Shown here in pieces: positions 31,419 through 43,429 of a DNA stretch of 64,000 nt (position 1 is the first letter of the stretch; every line of letters begins with the position of its first letter). Location: the NCBI RefSeq assembly GCF_036898095.1, contig NC_090726.1:32830128-32894127 (forward strand), read 5' to 3'. A program made the position numbers and the translations under genes. The notes below the pieces were generated by a model that was not told the DNA's origin, searched no databases, and worked only from the letters and a program-made list of their open reading frames with translations. The DNA comes from Palaemon carinicauda (taxonomy: Eukaryota; Arthropoda; Malacostraca; Decapoda; Palaemonidae).

Positions 31419-33784
31419 GGAGCCGGACACAAGACCATGGTACTGCTGCACAGTCTGTGAACTGTCAACCATGGGGAAGCGAGGAAGTACAGTGACAACC
31501 CGAAGCTGTCTAGACTGTCTGGGTCGTACAGACAACTCCTTATCGGGTTGCTGAGGTTGCCGCACTGCGTCACAACAAGTCACTTCTGCTGGTTGTTGAA
31601 CGTCTTCCCAGTGACACACTGACTCCGTAAACAAAAAATCCTCTAACAAGGACTAAGCTTGGACTGCATGTCTTGCAACACAGCTCAAGGTCTATGGGAG
31701 CAGGTGTGGTAACAGACGGGGTTAGCGACTGAAGTGGAACCATTACCTTCCCTGGAAGCATGTTATGCTTAAATAAAAGTCCATAGGAGGCTACGCAGCT
31801 AAAGGCTCCTCTCCAAATGACAGAGTCCTCAAGGGAATATCAGAAGGAGGGAGAATAGCACTTTCTCATCTACAGGAACCATATCCGAGAAAAGCTAAGT
31901 TCTCTCAGTGAGGGTTTCACTGGTGCAAAAGCAGCAGACTAGAAGGCAACGTTATGAAACTGCTTGACAGTCTAGTGAGTTGGAAACAACCAAAGATGTG
32001 TGACTGAGAAGTATGCGGTAAGGTATGCAGAGCATGCTGTATGCAGAGCATGCTGTATGTAGAGCATGCTGTAAGGTAAGCAGAGCATGTTGCATGGCGT
32101 GTGGCTTATGCTGCATGGGATGAGGCTCATGCTGCATGGGATGAGGCTCATGCTGCTTAAAAGAAATCTGAACCTGACACTAATCTAGCTGTCCGAGGAT
32201 TTACCTGGTGAGACATCAGTCTCTTTACCAGAGAGTTTTACCAGATTTCCCCGGGCCACCACGTGACACAATTGGTAGTAATTCATTCAAATTACCTCTA
32301 ATGAGACAATATGGATAAATATCAACACAACATCGTGTTCAAAATAGAAATAAATTTCTACCTCATACTTGGGATCGAACACTAGCCCCTTCTAATGAAA
32401 TTAGAATGTAAATTTATTAATAAAACATTAAAAAAAAAAGAATACAAGTGAGTATTATTGATTGTTCCATTTAATGTTTTTTTTTTTTTTTTTTTTTAAG
32501 TTGTAAGCTGATGGGATAAGCTCTTGGCTTTCATATAGCCCACGGCTCAAAAACTGAGATAGATAGCTGCTAGCGGAAAGTCAACCCTTTAAGAAGTGAT
32601 AAACCTGTCTCTTGAAGACAAAAAGGTTGTAGGAATCAGTGTTATTGTATTATATACAAATAAAAAATTATCTAGGGAAATTTTGATGAAAATGGGGTAA
32701 TTTCGTGGACGAATCTAAGGTAATTTGTCCAACTTGACCTGGCAGCACTGTCAAGAGTTGCGCTTGCCTCAAGGGTTGAGGTGGTTGCGCAGTAAGAGAT
32801 TTCTGTCTCCCGAGTTGAGGTTCTTGAGGTGTGAGCTGCGAGAGTTGAGGTGGCGGCTGCGCAGAACGCGGTTCCTGTCTCACGAGTTGAGGTTCTTGAG
32901 GTGCTTGCCTCGAGAGTTGAGGTAGCAGCTGCGAGAGCTGAGGTGGCTGCCTCAAGGATGGTAGAGGTTGTCGTACCTCAAGAGGTTGCTGCCTGGAGGA
33001 TGGTCTTACTGCAAGAAACTCTTGTCTCAAGGGAAGAGGAGGTTGTAAGGCATAAGACTCCTGTCCCCATTGTTGAGGAGGTTGCTGCACAACGCTGGTA
33101 ACTGGCAACTCCCAACGCGGCAGCTCACGCATGGAGGTAGCTTGAGGAACCTCAACCTCATACGTCTGGCAGATTGTACTGCGCAGAGGAGGAGGAGCGT
33201 TCGCAGGAGGAGGTGTATTAACCTTCTCTGCCTGAAACTCCTGCATCAACACCGCAAGCTGAGACTGCATTGTCTGCAGCATAGACCACTAGAGTTTAAG
33301 AAAGACAACAACAAACGGAGCTACTGTCCGTTGAGACTGAGGGTCTAAAACAGCTGGTGCGGCAACAGACGGAGCTACTGCCTGTTGCGATACCACCTTG
33401 CCTCTCTGGGAGGTGTGCAGTTGTCGTACTGCAGCAAGTCCGAACTGACCCAGGGCTAATGGCTACACCTAGGAGTTGGACTTGTGCGGAAGGGACCGAC
33501 TTGCACTTAAAAGCTGCAAGATTTGGTCCATGGTTTCTGCGAGAAACCTCTTCCGAAGACGAGGAATAAAAGGGCTCTCTCGTCTTTGTGTGGGTGGGGT
33601 GATCACGTCGGCAACGTGTGTAGATACACCCGAAACCACGGAGGGAAAACGTCTGTTCGTCGATCAAGGCCTGCTGAACCCATAAGTCCTTCGACATTAC
33701 TTCTCCCCTGGGCTTGGGAGCTTGTAAGAGGTCCCAGACTAGGCGAACAACTGGCACGAACAGACGAACCCTCGAACGCAACAC
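31418..33784 (-). pseudogene. Family B copy 2: scrambled gag relic
   Basis: Same order of gag fragments, Pro/Gln-rich frame (32668-33282) and gag 5' piece (33296-33784) as copy 1. The passenger occupies about 32156-32724, with shorter A-tracts than in copy 1 but an added T-run at about 32477-32497. Confidence 0.65.
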
Positions 33785-33809
33785 TGAAACACTTTGCGCT
33801 TATCACTTA

Positions 33810-34966
33810 TCACTTTTGATTTTCTGTTTGCACTTATTTCACTGAACTCGAAACTTTAAGTGGTTTGTACCTGAAACCCGCAATTCTATCCTTCCTTAAA
33901 AGTTAGTAATTGCGAAAACAGAATTACAATGTAACAGAAAAATCTAATGAAAGATAAATAATTCAGTGGCTGGAAAGAGACTAAACACTAGATCAAATAA
34001 ACTACGTTTAAAATCTCTCACCGCATAAAGCTTGAGAACAAGAATAAAACTCTATAAACGTTTACCTTCTTCCCCTAAAGAGACTAGGGAGAAGAGCAAA
34101 AACGATAACAACGTTACTCGCTTGAACGAAACGTTTATCCTCCTCTCTCTCCCTCCGTCTCTATCTCTCTCTCTCTCTTGACTTAGAACCTGAGAGAAGA
34201 GCCCAATCATATATATCGTTAAAACATATTATTGTTAAAGGAAAAAAACTGAAAGATTTCCCAAATAAAAAGTTCCTTTATTAGAATTAAAACCATTAAG
34301 CTAAGAAAGAATGAACAAAACGCTAGAAACGGTTTACTCTTACTGCAACGTGACACCGTGAAAATTCTCTCTCTATCGTAACGATAGAGCGCAAGTTGAA
34401 CGTTCTGAACGTCAACAACTGCAGAGACAAAACAAAACGTTAGTTCAACTTTGAAAACAGTACGAGACTATCAAAGAAATTCTTTCAAAAACATTAAAAT
34501 AGCATAATATGTTAACAGGTAAAACCGAAATGACGGGCTCAATGTTAATTAACTTCGGTACCAAGAAAAGACCGCCTACTATTAGGAAAGGTCGAATATA
34601 AACAAATATAAAAATTAATTTTAATAAGTTTATAATAAAAGGAAGTTAATCGAAGAGGCCTATAAAAGGCGGAGAGATATAAAATAAATCTATAACTTTG
34701 TTAAGCAAAATTAAGAAAGAGAGTCTATACTCTCTTAGACACCAACACTTCCGTCTAAGGGAAGGGTCGGCCATTTAAAAGTGAAAGAGAGTTCATACTC
34801 TCTTCGTCACCATAATTAATCAAATTAATACCAAAAACTAGCTAAGCTAATGATAAAACTTCCTGAATAGCGAAAGCTAAACTCTAGAGCAAAAACATCA
34901 CCAAATCGTGAGCAAAAACTCCAGAATCAACAGCGTATCCATGTAGGTCTAGCCGGAGGCACGACA
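33810..34966 (-). other. Family B copy 2: 5' non-coding leader
   Basis: Same AT-rich leader as at 20440-21616, including the CT-rich run and the CTATCGTAACGATAG hairpin. No ORF. Confidence 0.6.
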
Positions 34967-35139
34967 GAGGAAAAATTGAGGTGGTGTCAACAAGAAGTAC
35001 TGCAGTACCTGGCCACAGGTGGCGCTGGTGAGTACACCCCCCTCTTGTATAGCGATCGCTGGCGTATCCCTTCCGTAGAATTCTGTCGGGCAACGGAGTT
35101 GACAGCTACATGATTATCGGGTAAGATTAATATTGAAAA

Positions 35140-35300
35140 ATCAATATTTCCTATATAAACTATAAAAAACTTTAACAAAACAAGAGGAAAAGAAATAAGA
35201 TAGAAAAGTGTGCCCATGTGTACCCTCAAGCAAGAGAACTCTAACCCAAGACAGTGGAAGACCATGGTACAGAGGCTATGGCACTACCTAAGACTAGAGA
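35140..35300 (-). mobile_element. LINE 3'-UTR tail, part 2
   Basis: Continues the repeat broken at 28375: ATTTCCTATATAAACTATAA then AAAACTTTAACAAAACAAGA matches 53765-53805 at the same offset, so the two halves were contiguous before the DIRS element arrived. Confidence 0.8.
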
Positions 35301-36189
35301 ACAATGGTTTGATTTTGGAGTAGGAAAATTAATGATACTAATACATGTGTACTGTATTTCCTATTCTTAAAAACATCACAAATTTTTTAAGTAAATTGTA
35401 TTTTTGCTAGCTACCGTATAAATACCTGAGTCCTTAGGTGAGGAGTATGTTTTTAGTGCAAAGATGGATGGCTGTTGAATCGTTAAACAAGCAATTAAGC
35501 GACAGGTGAGAGCAAGGACAATGAGCCCCACCCTCTGACCTGTCAAAGTTTCTTCACTTATGACCATTTTGCTCAGGGCTAAGAGGGGTGATTGATGAGG
35601 GAAGCACAGTATAATCTGAAGTGCTCAGGTTTGTATAGATAGGAAAAATAGGAACTACTTTAACAATTTGTGATATGTGGATATAAACCATTCCCCTTTA
35701 GGTCAGGAGACTCACTACTTATTGAGTCAGGAGTACCCCAAGAGCCAAACTGTTAGGTCCTTTTTCTTCCCCGACAATTTCAATCAACCTTGTCCTCTAT
35801 GGGAACGAAGGAAATGACTTCAGCAAACTCCTATATATGTATCATTGGGAGGAATAGGCTGATAGGGTATGCTTTGTCTAAGAAAATTGGTACTTGGTCA
35901 AAAGAGAGCACCCTTTGCCCCAGAGGGGAACATAGCCTGGAATAAAATACCTGGCATATGATGAGCAAAAGGTTAGTATATACTATATTCCACCATACTT
36001 TCCCTTGTCTAGGGAGAATGGAGGACACCTTCTTTAGGTTCTAAAGAATGGAGCTCTGAAGTGTACAGAAGTTTAGATCCAGCAAGTAACCCTTTGACTG
36101 CTTCATCCTCAAGACAGAGCCAGAAAAAAATGGAGAAGGGCCAGTCCTTCTGGCTTCATTCCAGACTTACATCTATTGTATAGATTACC

Positions 36190-36620
36190 CTACCTGTAGA
36201 AAAGATGCTTACCATCATGTATTGCATCTGGGCTAGCAACACCACTAATTGAGCAGCCAACACAAGACCACGTGCAAAGATTTCTAGGGGCATGTAGATA
36301 GTCTAGTAAGATAAAGGGCATGAAGATGATCTGGTACATACACAATCCAGCCTTCAACCCCCTGGTCAACTGCAAGATTCATCTAGCCCCTAGCTTCATG
36401 AGTTCTAGTCTTACCTGAAACCTATACTCTCTCAGCAGTCGAGGCATATGCATTAACAGATCGACTCACGAAGACCAAAAGAGATCGTGTCCTAGACATC
36501 TCTTCTTGATTTTGTTAATTCTAAGGAAGAGTCACCGACATTCAGGTATGAGGTGTTGGGTCTTCTTCAGATAACAATGCACAGCCCTCACTGCAAAAGG
36601 CCTCTTTCCTCCATGACACT
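36190..36620 (-). pseudogene. DIRS tyrosine recombinase relic
   Basis: On the minus strand AVRALHCYLKKTQHLIPE aligns with PVRALKFYLARTK of the intact recombinase. It is followed by SS.VDLLMHMPRLLREYRF and, in a shifted frame, IYMPLEIFARGLVLAAQLVV, the counterpart of LYEDCYTLGPFVAASAVV. Stops and frameshifts show it is dead. Confidence 0.6.
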
Positions 36621-37399
36621 CCACACGTCATGTACAGATAGGATGGAGAACAACTTGAAACTGTGGACATGCCCCAACAGGGTTCAAGTTTTGCCATGTG
36701 GCCGGGGACTAGACTAATGTATTCCTACATTTCTCACAGTGGGAAACTAAGGAAGAGCAACCATGTTACTCCGTAATCTCTTCACCAGTTATACGGCAGC
36801 AGACAGTATTGTGAGTCAGAACCTTGACTGAGGCCTTCTCAACGGATTGGACGAGGTATCGAAAACAGTAGGACTGTTAAAAGCAAATCCTGCGCAGGCA
36901 AGCACAGGCAACTCCTATGAGGAGAGGTTTATCCTCTTTTGTCAAAAGACATTCTCAAGGCTGGGTAGTAGCTTTGATGGCTGCACCTCACAGGAGCTTC
37001 TCCCAGCCAGGAAGAAAAAGAATTCTGCAATATGGTCTAGAGATGATCCAACTAAAGAAGAATCCCTTCTATGGTATCCATCATACAGAATGGCTCACTT
37101 CCCTGGTAGAGTGAGGGTCAAGGGAGTACCTTCAGGATCTCAACAAGGCAGAAAGGGAACCCATTAAGCATGAGGTTGTCACCACCTGAGTCTCAGCATA
37201 ATCCCATACAGTAGATTAGCCAACGGACCAGGGTTAAACGGAGACAGGGTGTAACTATAAAAGTGATCCCATGGACGTTAGATTACAATTTCAAACACAG
37301 ATCAAGGAGTTGGATTTGGAAAGGGACCCAGAACGCTTCCTGTTTAGGCGTAAGGCAAACAGGTCGAGCCATGGAGAACCCTCCAACCAGAAGCCTCTC

Positions 37400-37800
37400 C
37401 AATATACCTGGATGTAGGGACCACTATAACCTTACAGCATTCCTTGGTGACTATGTGTGTCTACTAACCCATTCCTCTTGCTCAGTATATGACTGGCTAA
37501 CAATTCCCTGGCACAAAATTTTGTCCCAAAATGCATCTGTTTTGTCAACTCAGAGCTAGACATAAGCCAAAATGGTAGTATTGTCATAAAAAGCCTCCTC
37601 AATGTTCTTGGAAGGATTGTAGCAATATAGAGGCTGTTTGTTCCAAGACATAGCAGAGTAGATGCTTCTTCATCTGACCACACAGCTGAGATGACCCTGT
37701 CAGTCAGGTGTGTGCTCTTCCTCTCCTTTGCAGCATCTGAGCACAGATGCATGTCAGGAGGCGAAGAGTCGAGTGGGACTTCCCTATGATGGTTCCTCAT
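37400..37800 (-). pseudogene. DIRS RNase H relic
   Basis: HLCSDAAKE (minus strand, about 37740) corresponds to LFSDASDLG. Further along, in another frame, YDNTTILAYV corresponds to SDNTTALAYI. Frameshifts separate the motifs. It supports a once-complete element between 35395 and 38252. Confidence 0.5.
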
Positions 37801-38968
37801 TAGTAGCCAAAAGGTAAGATTGACTCAAGCCTCCCATCCTGTCAGCATGAGAAGAGGTGGCAATCCCTGGAGATTAACCAGCAACTCTTCAAACAGTACA
37901 GTATATGAAGATATCTCTGGCAAAGGCATTCACTTGAGGTACAAGATTGTCCAGTGAGGAACAGCGGCTGAGATGATTCTACCTGTAGCTACATGTAGGT
38001 ACAACCTGAGCAAGCATATTGGTGAACAGGTGGGAAGACAAATGACAAGTGAATAATAACTTTCCCATTTGGATAATCCTGTGAATAAGTGGAAAATTGT
38101 GGATAGTTTTTTTAATGGGTTTCTTATAGTTGACCATGGATAAGTGAAACCACAGATTTCTGACCCATCGTTAAGGAGTACTTACTGTAATAGGTTTTTT
38201 GAAAAAAAACATCATCAAAAATTAGATGTCTGATTGCAGTGTGACCTTAAATATGTTATTTTCATTAGTAAAATAAATTTTTGAATATACTTACCCGATA
38301 ATCATGTAGCTGTCAACTCTGTTGCCGACAGAAATCTACGGTCGGGATACGCCAGCGATCGCTATACAGGTGGGGGTGTACACAACAGCGCCATCTGTGG
38401 TCAGGTACTCCAGTACTTCTTGTCAACACCACCTCAATTTTTTCCTCGGTCCACTGGTTCTCTATGGGGAGGAAGGGTGGGTCAATTAAATCATGATTAT
38501 CGGGTAAGTATATTCAAAAATTTATTTTACTAATGAAAATAAAATTTTTCAATATTAATCTTACCCAATAATCATGTAGCTAATTCACACCCAGGGTGGT
38601 GGGTGGAGACCAGCATACATGTTAACAAAGAAGCTAAGTATCCCGTATTTTATTTTATTAGTTATTCAAAAATAACATAAAATAAATAAGTACCTGGTAA
38701 GGAAGACGACTTGAACCATTACTCTGCCTTTATTAAGTACGTCTTCCTTACTGAGCGTAGCGGTCCTCTTAGGATGCTGAACGACTCTTAGGTGCTGAAG
38801 TATAAAGGGCTGCAACCCATACTAAAGGACCTCATCACAACCTTTAACCTCGGCGCTTCTCAAGAAAGAATTGACCACCCGCCAAATCAACAAGGATGTG
38901 GAAGGCTTCTTAGCCGACCGTACAACCCATAAAAAGTATTCAAGAGAAAGGTTAAAAAGGTTATGGGA

Positions 38969-40318
38969 TTATGGGAATGTAGTGGCTGAGCCCCCGCCTA
39001 CTACTGCATTCGTTGCTACGAATGGTCCCAGGGTGTAGCAGTTCTCGTAAAGAGACTGGACATCTTTGAGATAGAATGATGCGAACACTGACTTGCTTCT
39101 CCAATAGGTTGCATCCATAACACTCTGCAGAGAACGGTTCTGTTTGAAGGCCACTGAAGTAGCCACAGCTCTCACTTCATGTGTCCTTACCTTCAGCAAA
39201 GCAAGGTCTTCTTCCTTCAGATGAGAATGTGCTTCCCTAATCAGGAGCCTGAATTAGTAATAAACTGAGTTTTAGACCTTGGAAGAGAAGGCTTCCGATT
39301 GTCCTCGTAAAGGTTATGACCTTTTTAGATAGTACCTAAGAGTTCTAACTGGACAAAGTACTCTCTACAGTTCGTTCCCCACCAAGTTGGACAGGCTTGG
39401 GATCTCGAACGACTTAGGCCAAGGACGTGAAGGAAGCTCGATTTAGCAAAAAACCGAGCTGCAAGGAACATGTAGCCGTTTCAGATGTGAAAACTATGTT
39501 CCTGCTGAAGGCGTGGATCTCACTTACTCTTTTAGCTGTTGTCAAGCACACGAGGAAAAGAGTTTTAATGTGAGGTCCTTAAAAGAGGCTGATTGGAGAG
39601 GTTCAAATCTTGATGACATAAGGAACCTTAGGACCACTTCTAGATTCCAGCCTGGAGTGGACAACCGACGTTCCTTTGAGGTCTCAAAAGACCTAAGGAG
39701 GTCCTGTAGATCTTTGTTGGTGGAAAGATCCAAGCCTCTGTGGCGGAAAACCGCTGCCAACATACTTCTGTAACCCTTGATCGTAGGAGCTGAAAGGGAT
39801 CTTACGTTCCTTAGATGTAACAGGAAGTCAGCAATCTGGGTTACAGTGGTACTGGTTGAGGAAACTGCATTGGCCTTGTACCAGCTTCGGAAGACTTCCC
39901 CTTTAGACTGATAGACTCTGAGAGTGGATGTCCTCCTTGCTCTGGCAATCGCTCTGGCTGCCTCCTTCGAAAAGCCCCTAGCTCTTGAGAGTCTTTCGAA
40001 AGTCTGAAGGCAGTCAGACGAAGAGCGTGGAGGTTTGGGTGTACCTTCTTTACGTGAGGTAGACGTAGAAGGTCCACTCCTAGAGGAAGAGTCCTGGGAA
40101 TGTCGACCAGCCATTGCAGTACCTCTATGAACCATTCTCTCGCGGGCCAGAGCGGAGCCAACCAACGTCAGCCGTGTCCCTTTGCGAGAGGCGAACTTCT
40201 GAAGTACCCTGTTGACAATCTTGAACGGCGGGAATGCATACAGGTCGAGATGGGACCAATCCAGCAGAAAAGCATCCACGTGAACTGCTGCTGGGTCTGG
40301 AATCGGAGAACAATACAA
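38969..40318 (-). pseudogene. Family B copy 3: broken tyrosine recombinase
   Basis: 38969-39199 keeps THEVRAVATS and FASFYLKDVQ; 39542-40318 (258 codons) keeps the N-terminal half and runs further towards the catalytic Arg box (SFKDLTLKLFSSCA) before breaking. Slightly less damaged than copies 1 and 2, but still frameshifted between about 39240 and 39540. Confidence 0.8.
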
Positions 40319-41275
40319 CGGGAGTCTCTAGGTTATCGAGGTAGCGAACAGATCTATGGTTGGCTGACCCCACAGGGCCCAAAGTCTGCTGCAAACATTC
40401 TTGTGAAGGGTCCACTCTGTGGGGATGACCTGACCCTTCCGGCTAAGGCGATCTGCCATGACATTCATATCGCCCTGAATGAACCTCGTTACCAGCGTGA
40501 GCTTTCGATCTTTTGACCAGATGAGGAGGTCCCTTGCGATCTAGAACAACTTCCACGAATGAGTCCCTCCCTGCTTGGAGATGTAAGCCAAGGCTGTGGT
40601 GTTGTCAGAGTCCACCTCCACCACCTTGTTAAGCTGGAGGGACTTGAAGTTTATCAAGGCCAGATGAACCGCCAACAGCTCCTTGCAATTGATGTGAAGT
40701 GTCCTTTGCTCCTGATTCCATGTTCCCGAGCATTCCTGTCCGTCCAAAGTCGCACCCCAGCCCGTGTCTGATGCGTCAGAGAAGAGACGGCGGTCGGGCT
40801 TCTGAACAGCCAAAGGTAGACTTCCTTGAGAAGAAAGCTGTTCTTTCACCACGTGAGAGTAGACCTCCTCTCTTCGGAAACAGGAACTGAGACCGTCTCT
40901 AGCGTCATGTCCTTTATCCAGTGAGCAGCTAGATGATACTGAAGGGGGCGGAGGTGGCGTCTCCCTAACTCGATGAACAGGGCCAGCGATGAAAGTGTCC
41001 CTGTTAGACTCATCCACTACCTGACTGAGCATCGGTTCCTTCTCAGCATGCTCTGGATGCATTCTAGGGCTTGGTAGATCCTTGGGGCCGACGGAAAAGC
41101 CCGAAAAGCTCGACTCTGAAGATCCATACCCAGGTAGACAATGGTCTGGGATGGGACAAGCTGGGACTCCTCAAAATTGACCCGGAGGCCCAGTTCCTTG
41201 GTCAGATCCATAGTCCATCTGAGAATCTCCAGACAGCGACGACTTGTGGGAGCTCTTAAAAGCCAGTCGTCTGAC
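40125..41275 (-). pseudogene. Family B copy 3: truncated RT thumb / RNase H / methyltransferase-like relic
   Basis: Begins at DDWLLRAPTSRRCLEILRW. RNase H is in one open frame with its upstream linker at 40541-41062 (LFSDASDTGWGATLDG, HINCKELLAVHLAL, DSDNTTALAYISKQGG). RT palm missing, as in the other family B copies. Confidence 0.8.
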
Positions 41276-43405
41276 GGAGCCGGACACAAGATCATGGTAC
41301 TGCTGCACAGTCTGTGAACTGTCAACCATGGGGAAGCGAGGAAGTACAGCGACAACCCGAAGCTGTCTAGACTGTCTGGGTCGTACAGACAACTCCTTAT
41401 CGGGTTGCTGAGGTTGCCGCACTGCGTCACAACAAGTCACTTCTGCTGGTTGTTGAACGTCTTCCCAGTGACACACTGACTCCGTAAACAAAAAATCCTC
41501 TAACAAGGACTAAGCTTGGACTGCATGTCTTGCAACAAAGCTCAAGGTCTATGGGAGCAGGTGTGGTAACAGACGGGGTTAGCGACTGAAGTGGAACCAT
41601 TACCCTCCCTGGAAGCATGTTATGCTTAAATAAAAGTCCATAGGAAGCTAAGCAGCTAAAGGCTCCTCTCCAAATGACAGAGTCCTCAAGGGAATATCAG
41701 AAGGAGGGAGAATAGCACTTTCTCATCTACAGGAACCATATCCGAGAAAAGCTAAGTTCTCTCAGTGAGGGTTTCACTGGTGCAAAAGCAGCAGACCAGA
41801 AGGCAACGTTATGAAACTGCTTGACAGTCTTGTGAGTTGGCAACAACCAAAGATGTGTGACTGAGGAGCATGCGGTAAGGTATGCAGAGCATGCTGTATG
41901 CAGAGCATGCTGTATGTAGAGCATGCTGTAAGGAAAGCAGAGCATGTTGCATGGCGTGCGGCTTATGCTGCATGGGATGAGGCTCATGCTGCATGGGATG
42001 AGGCTCATGCTGCATGGTATGAGGCTCATGCTGCATGGGATGAGGCTCATGCTGCAAGGGATGAGGCTCATGCCGCATGCGTTGAGGAGGATGCCGCATA
42101 GTATGAGGCTCCTGCCTCATGGGTTGAGGCGGTTGCCGCATAGCATGAGGCTCCTGCCTCATGGTTTGAGGAGGATGCCGCATAGCATGAGGCTCCTCAT
42201 AGCATGAGGCTCCTGCCTCATGGGTTGAGGAGGATGCCGCATAGCATGAGGCTCCTGCCTCATGGGTTGAGGAGGATGCCGCATAGCATGAGGCTCCTGC
42301 CTCATGGGTAGAGGAGGTTGCCGCATAGCATGAGGCTCCTGCCTCATGGGTTGAGGAGGATGCCGCATAGCATGAGGCTCCTCATAGCATGAGGTCCCTG
42401 CCTCATGGGTTGAGGAGGATGCCGCATAGCATGAGGCTCCTCATAGCATGAGGCTCCTGCCTCATGGGTTGAGGCGGCTGCCTCATAGCATGAGGTTCCT
42501 GCCTCAAAAGTTGCGTCTGCCTCAAGGGTTGAGGAGGTAGCTGCGCAGAGAGAGGCTCTTGCCTCAAGAGTTGAGGCGGTTGCCGCATAGCATGAGGCTG
42601 CTGCCTCAAGGATGGTGGAGGTTGCCGCAACGCATGAGGCTGCTGCCTCAAGGATGGAGGAGGTTGCCGCAACGCATGAGGCTCCTGCCTCAAGGAAAGT
42701 GGAGGTTGCTGCATAGCGCTGGTACCTGGCAACTCCCAATGCGGCAGCTCACGCATGGAGGCAGGAGGAGCCTCAACATCATACGTCTGGCAGGGTGGAC
42801 TGCGCAGAGGTGGAGGAGCGCTCGCAGGAGGAGGTGTGCTAACCTTCTCTGCCTGAAACTCCTGCATCAAAACCGCAAGCTGAGACTGCATTGTCTGCAG
42901 CATAGACCACTAGGGTCTATGAAAGACAACAACAAACGGAGCTACTGTCCGTTGAGACTGAGGGTCTAAAACAGCTGGTGCGGCAACAGACGGAGTTACT
43001 GCCTGTTGCGGTACCACCTTGCCTCTCTGGGAGGTGTGCAGTTGTCGTACTGCAGCAAGTCCGAACTGACCCAGTGCTAATGGCTACACCTAGGAGTTGG
43101 ACTTGCGCGGAAGGGACCGACTTGCACTTAAAAGCTGCAAGATTTGGTCCATGGTTTCTGCGAGAAACCTCTTCCGCAGACGAGGAATAAATGGGCTCTC
43201 TCGTCTTTGTGTGGGTGGGGTGATCACGTCGGCTACGTGAGTTGGTTACACCCGAAACCACGGAGGGAAACGTCTGTTCGTCGATCAAGGCCTGATGAAC
43301 CCATAAGTCCTTCGACGTTACTTCTCCCCTGGGCTTGGGAGCTTGTAAGAGGTCCCAGACTAGGCGAACAACTGGCACGAACAGACGAACCCTCGAACGC
43401 AACAC
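41275..43405 (-). pseudogene. Family B copy 3: scrambled gag relic with expanded repeats
   Basis: The gag fragment next to the RT junction is followed by a His/Pro/Gln/Met/Arg repeat tract, then QTMQSQLAVLMQEFQAEKV (42403-42903) and the gag 5' piece (42917-43405). No zinc-cluster N-terminus. Confidence 0.65.
41940..42640 (-). repeat. Coding minisatellite in the family B gag relic
   Basis: Units of about 42 bp (plus strand CATAGCATGAGGCTCCTGCC then TCATGGGTTGAGGAGGATGC) translate on the minus strand as a 14-residue repeat RHPPQPMRQEPHAM. They grade into shorter 24-bp GATGAGGCTCATGCTGCATG units at the left (MQHEPHP). Several frames stay open through the array because unit lengths are multiples of three. 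Confidence 0.88.
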
Positions 43406-43429
43406 TGTAACACTTTGCGCTTATCACTT

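Larger units (their letters stand above)
28376..35139 (-). mobile_element. Defective DIRS-like element, family B copy 2 (6.8 kb)
   Basis: Nearly identical to 15013-21788: same ITRs, ICR (28616-28705), coding relics, gag/RT deletion junction and SINE-like passenger. Left terminus ATGTTATTTTCATTAG at 28376; right terminus TTAATATTGAAAA at 35139. Flanks differ from copy 1. It sits inside a LINE tail that resumes cleanly at 35140, so it arrived by its own insertion and not by duplication of a larger block. Confidence 0.88.
35395..38252 (-). mobile_element. Decayed DIRS-like element with readable ends and coding relics
   Basis: The left terminus ATTGTATTTTTGCTAGCTAC starts at about 35395. Its inverted copy is at about 35620-35650 (CTCAGGTTTGTATAGATAGG then AAAAATAG) and the copy of the opposite end at about 35675 (GTGGATATAAACCATTCCCC): the same end/ICR layout as the intact elements. 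Recombinase and RNase H relics follow in the expected minus-strand order. The right terminus was not recognised; the next element begins at 38253. Confidence 0.65.

Noticed and set aside
15013..35139. Segmental duplication as the explanation for two nearly identical family B copies
   Set aside because: The identity stops exactly at the ICR-defined ends; flanks differ, and copy 2 interrupts a LINE tail that rejoins cleanly.
41940..42640. CRISPR-like array (regular repeats)
   Set aside because: Units are contiguous with no unique spacers, stay in frame with gag and lie in an animal retroelement.
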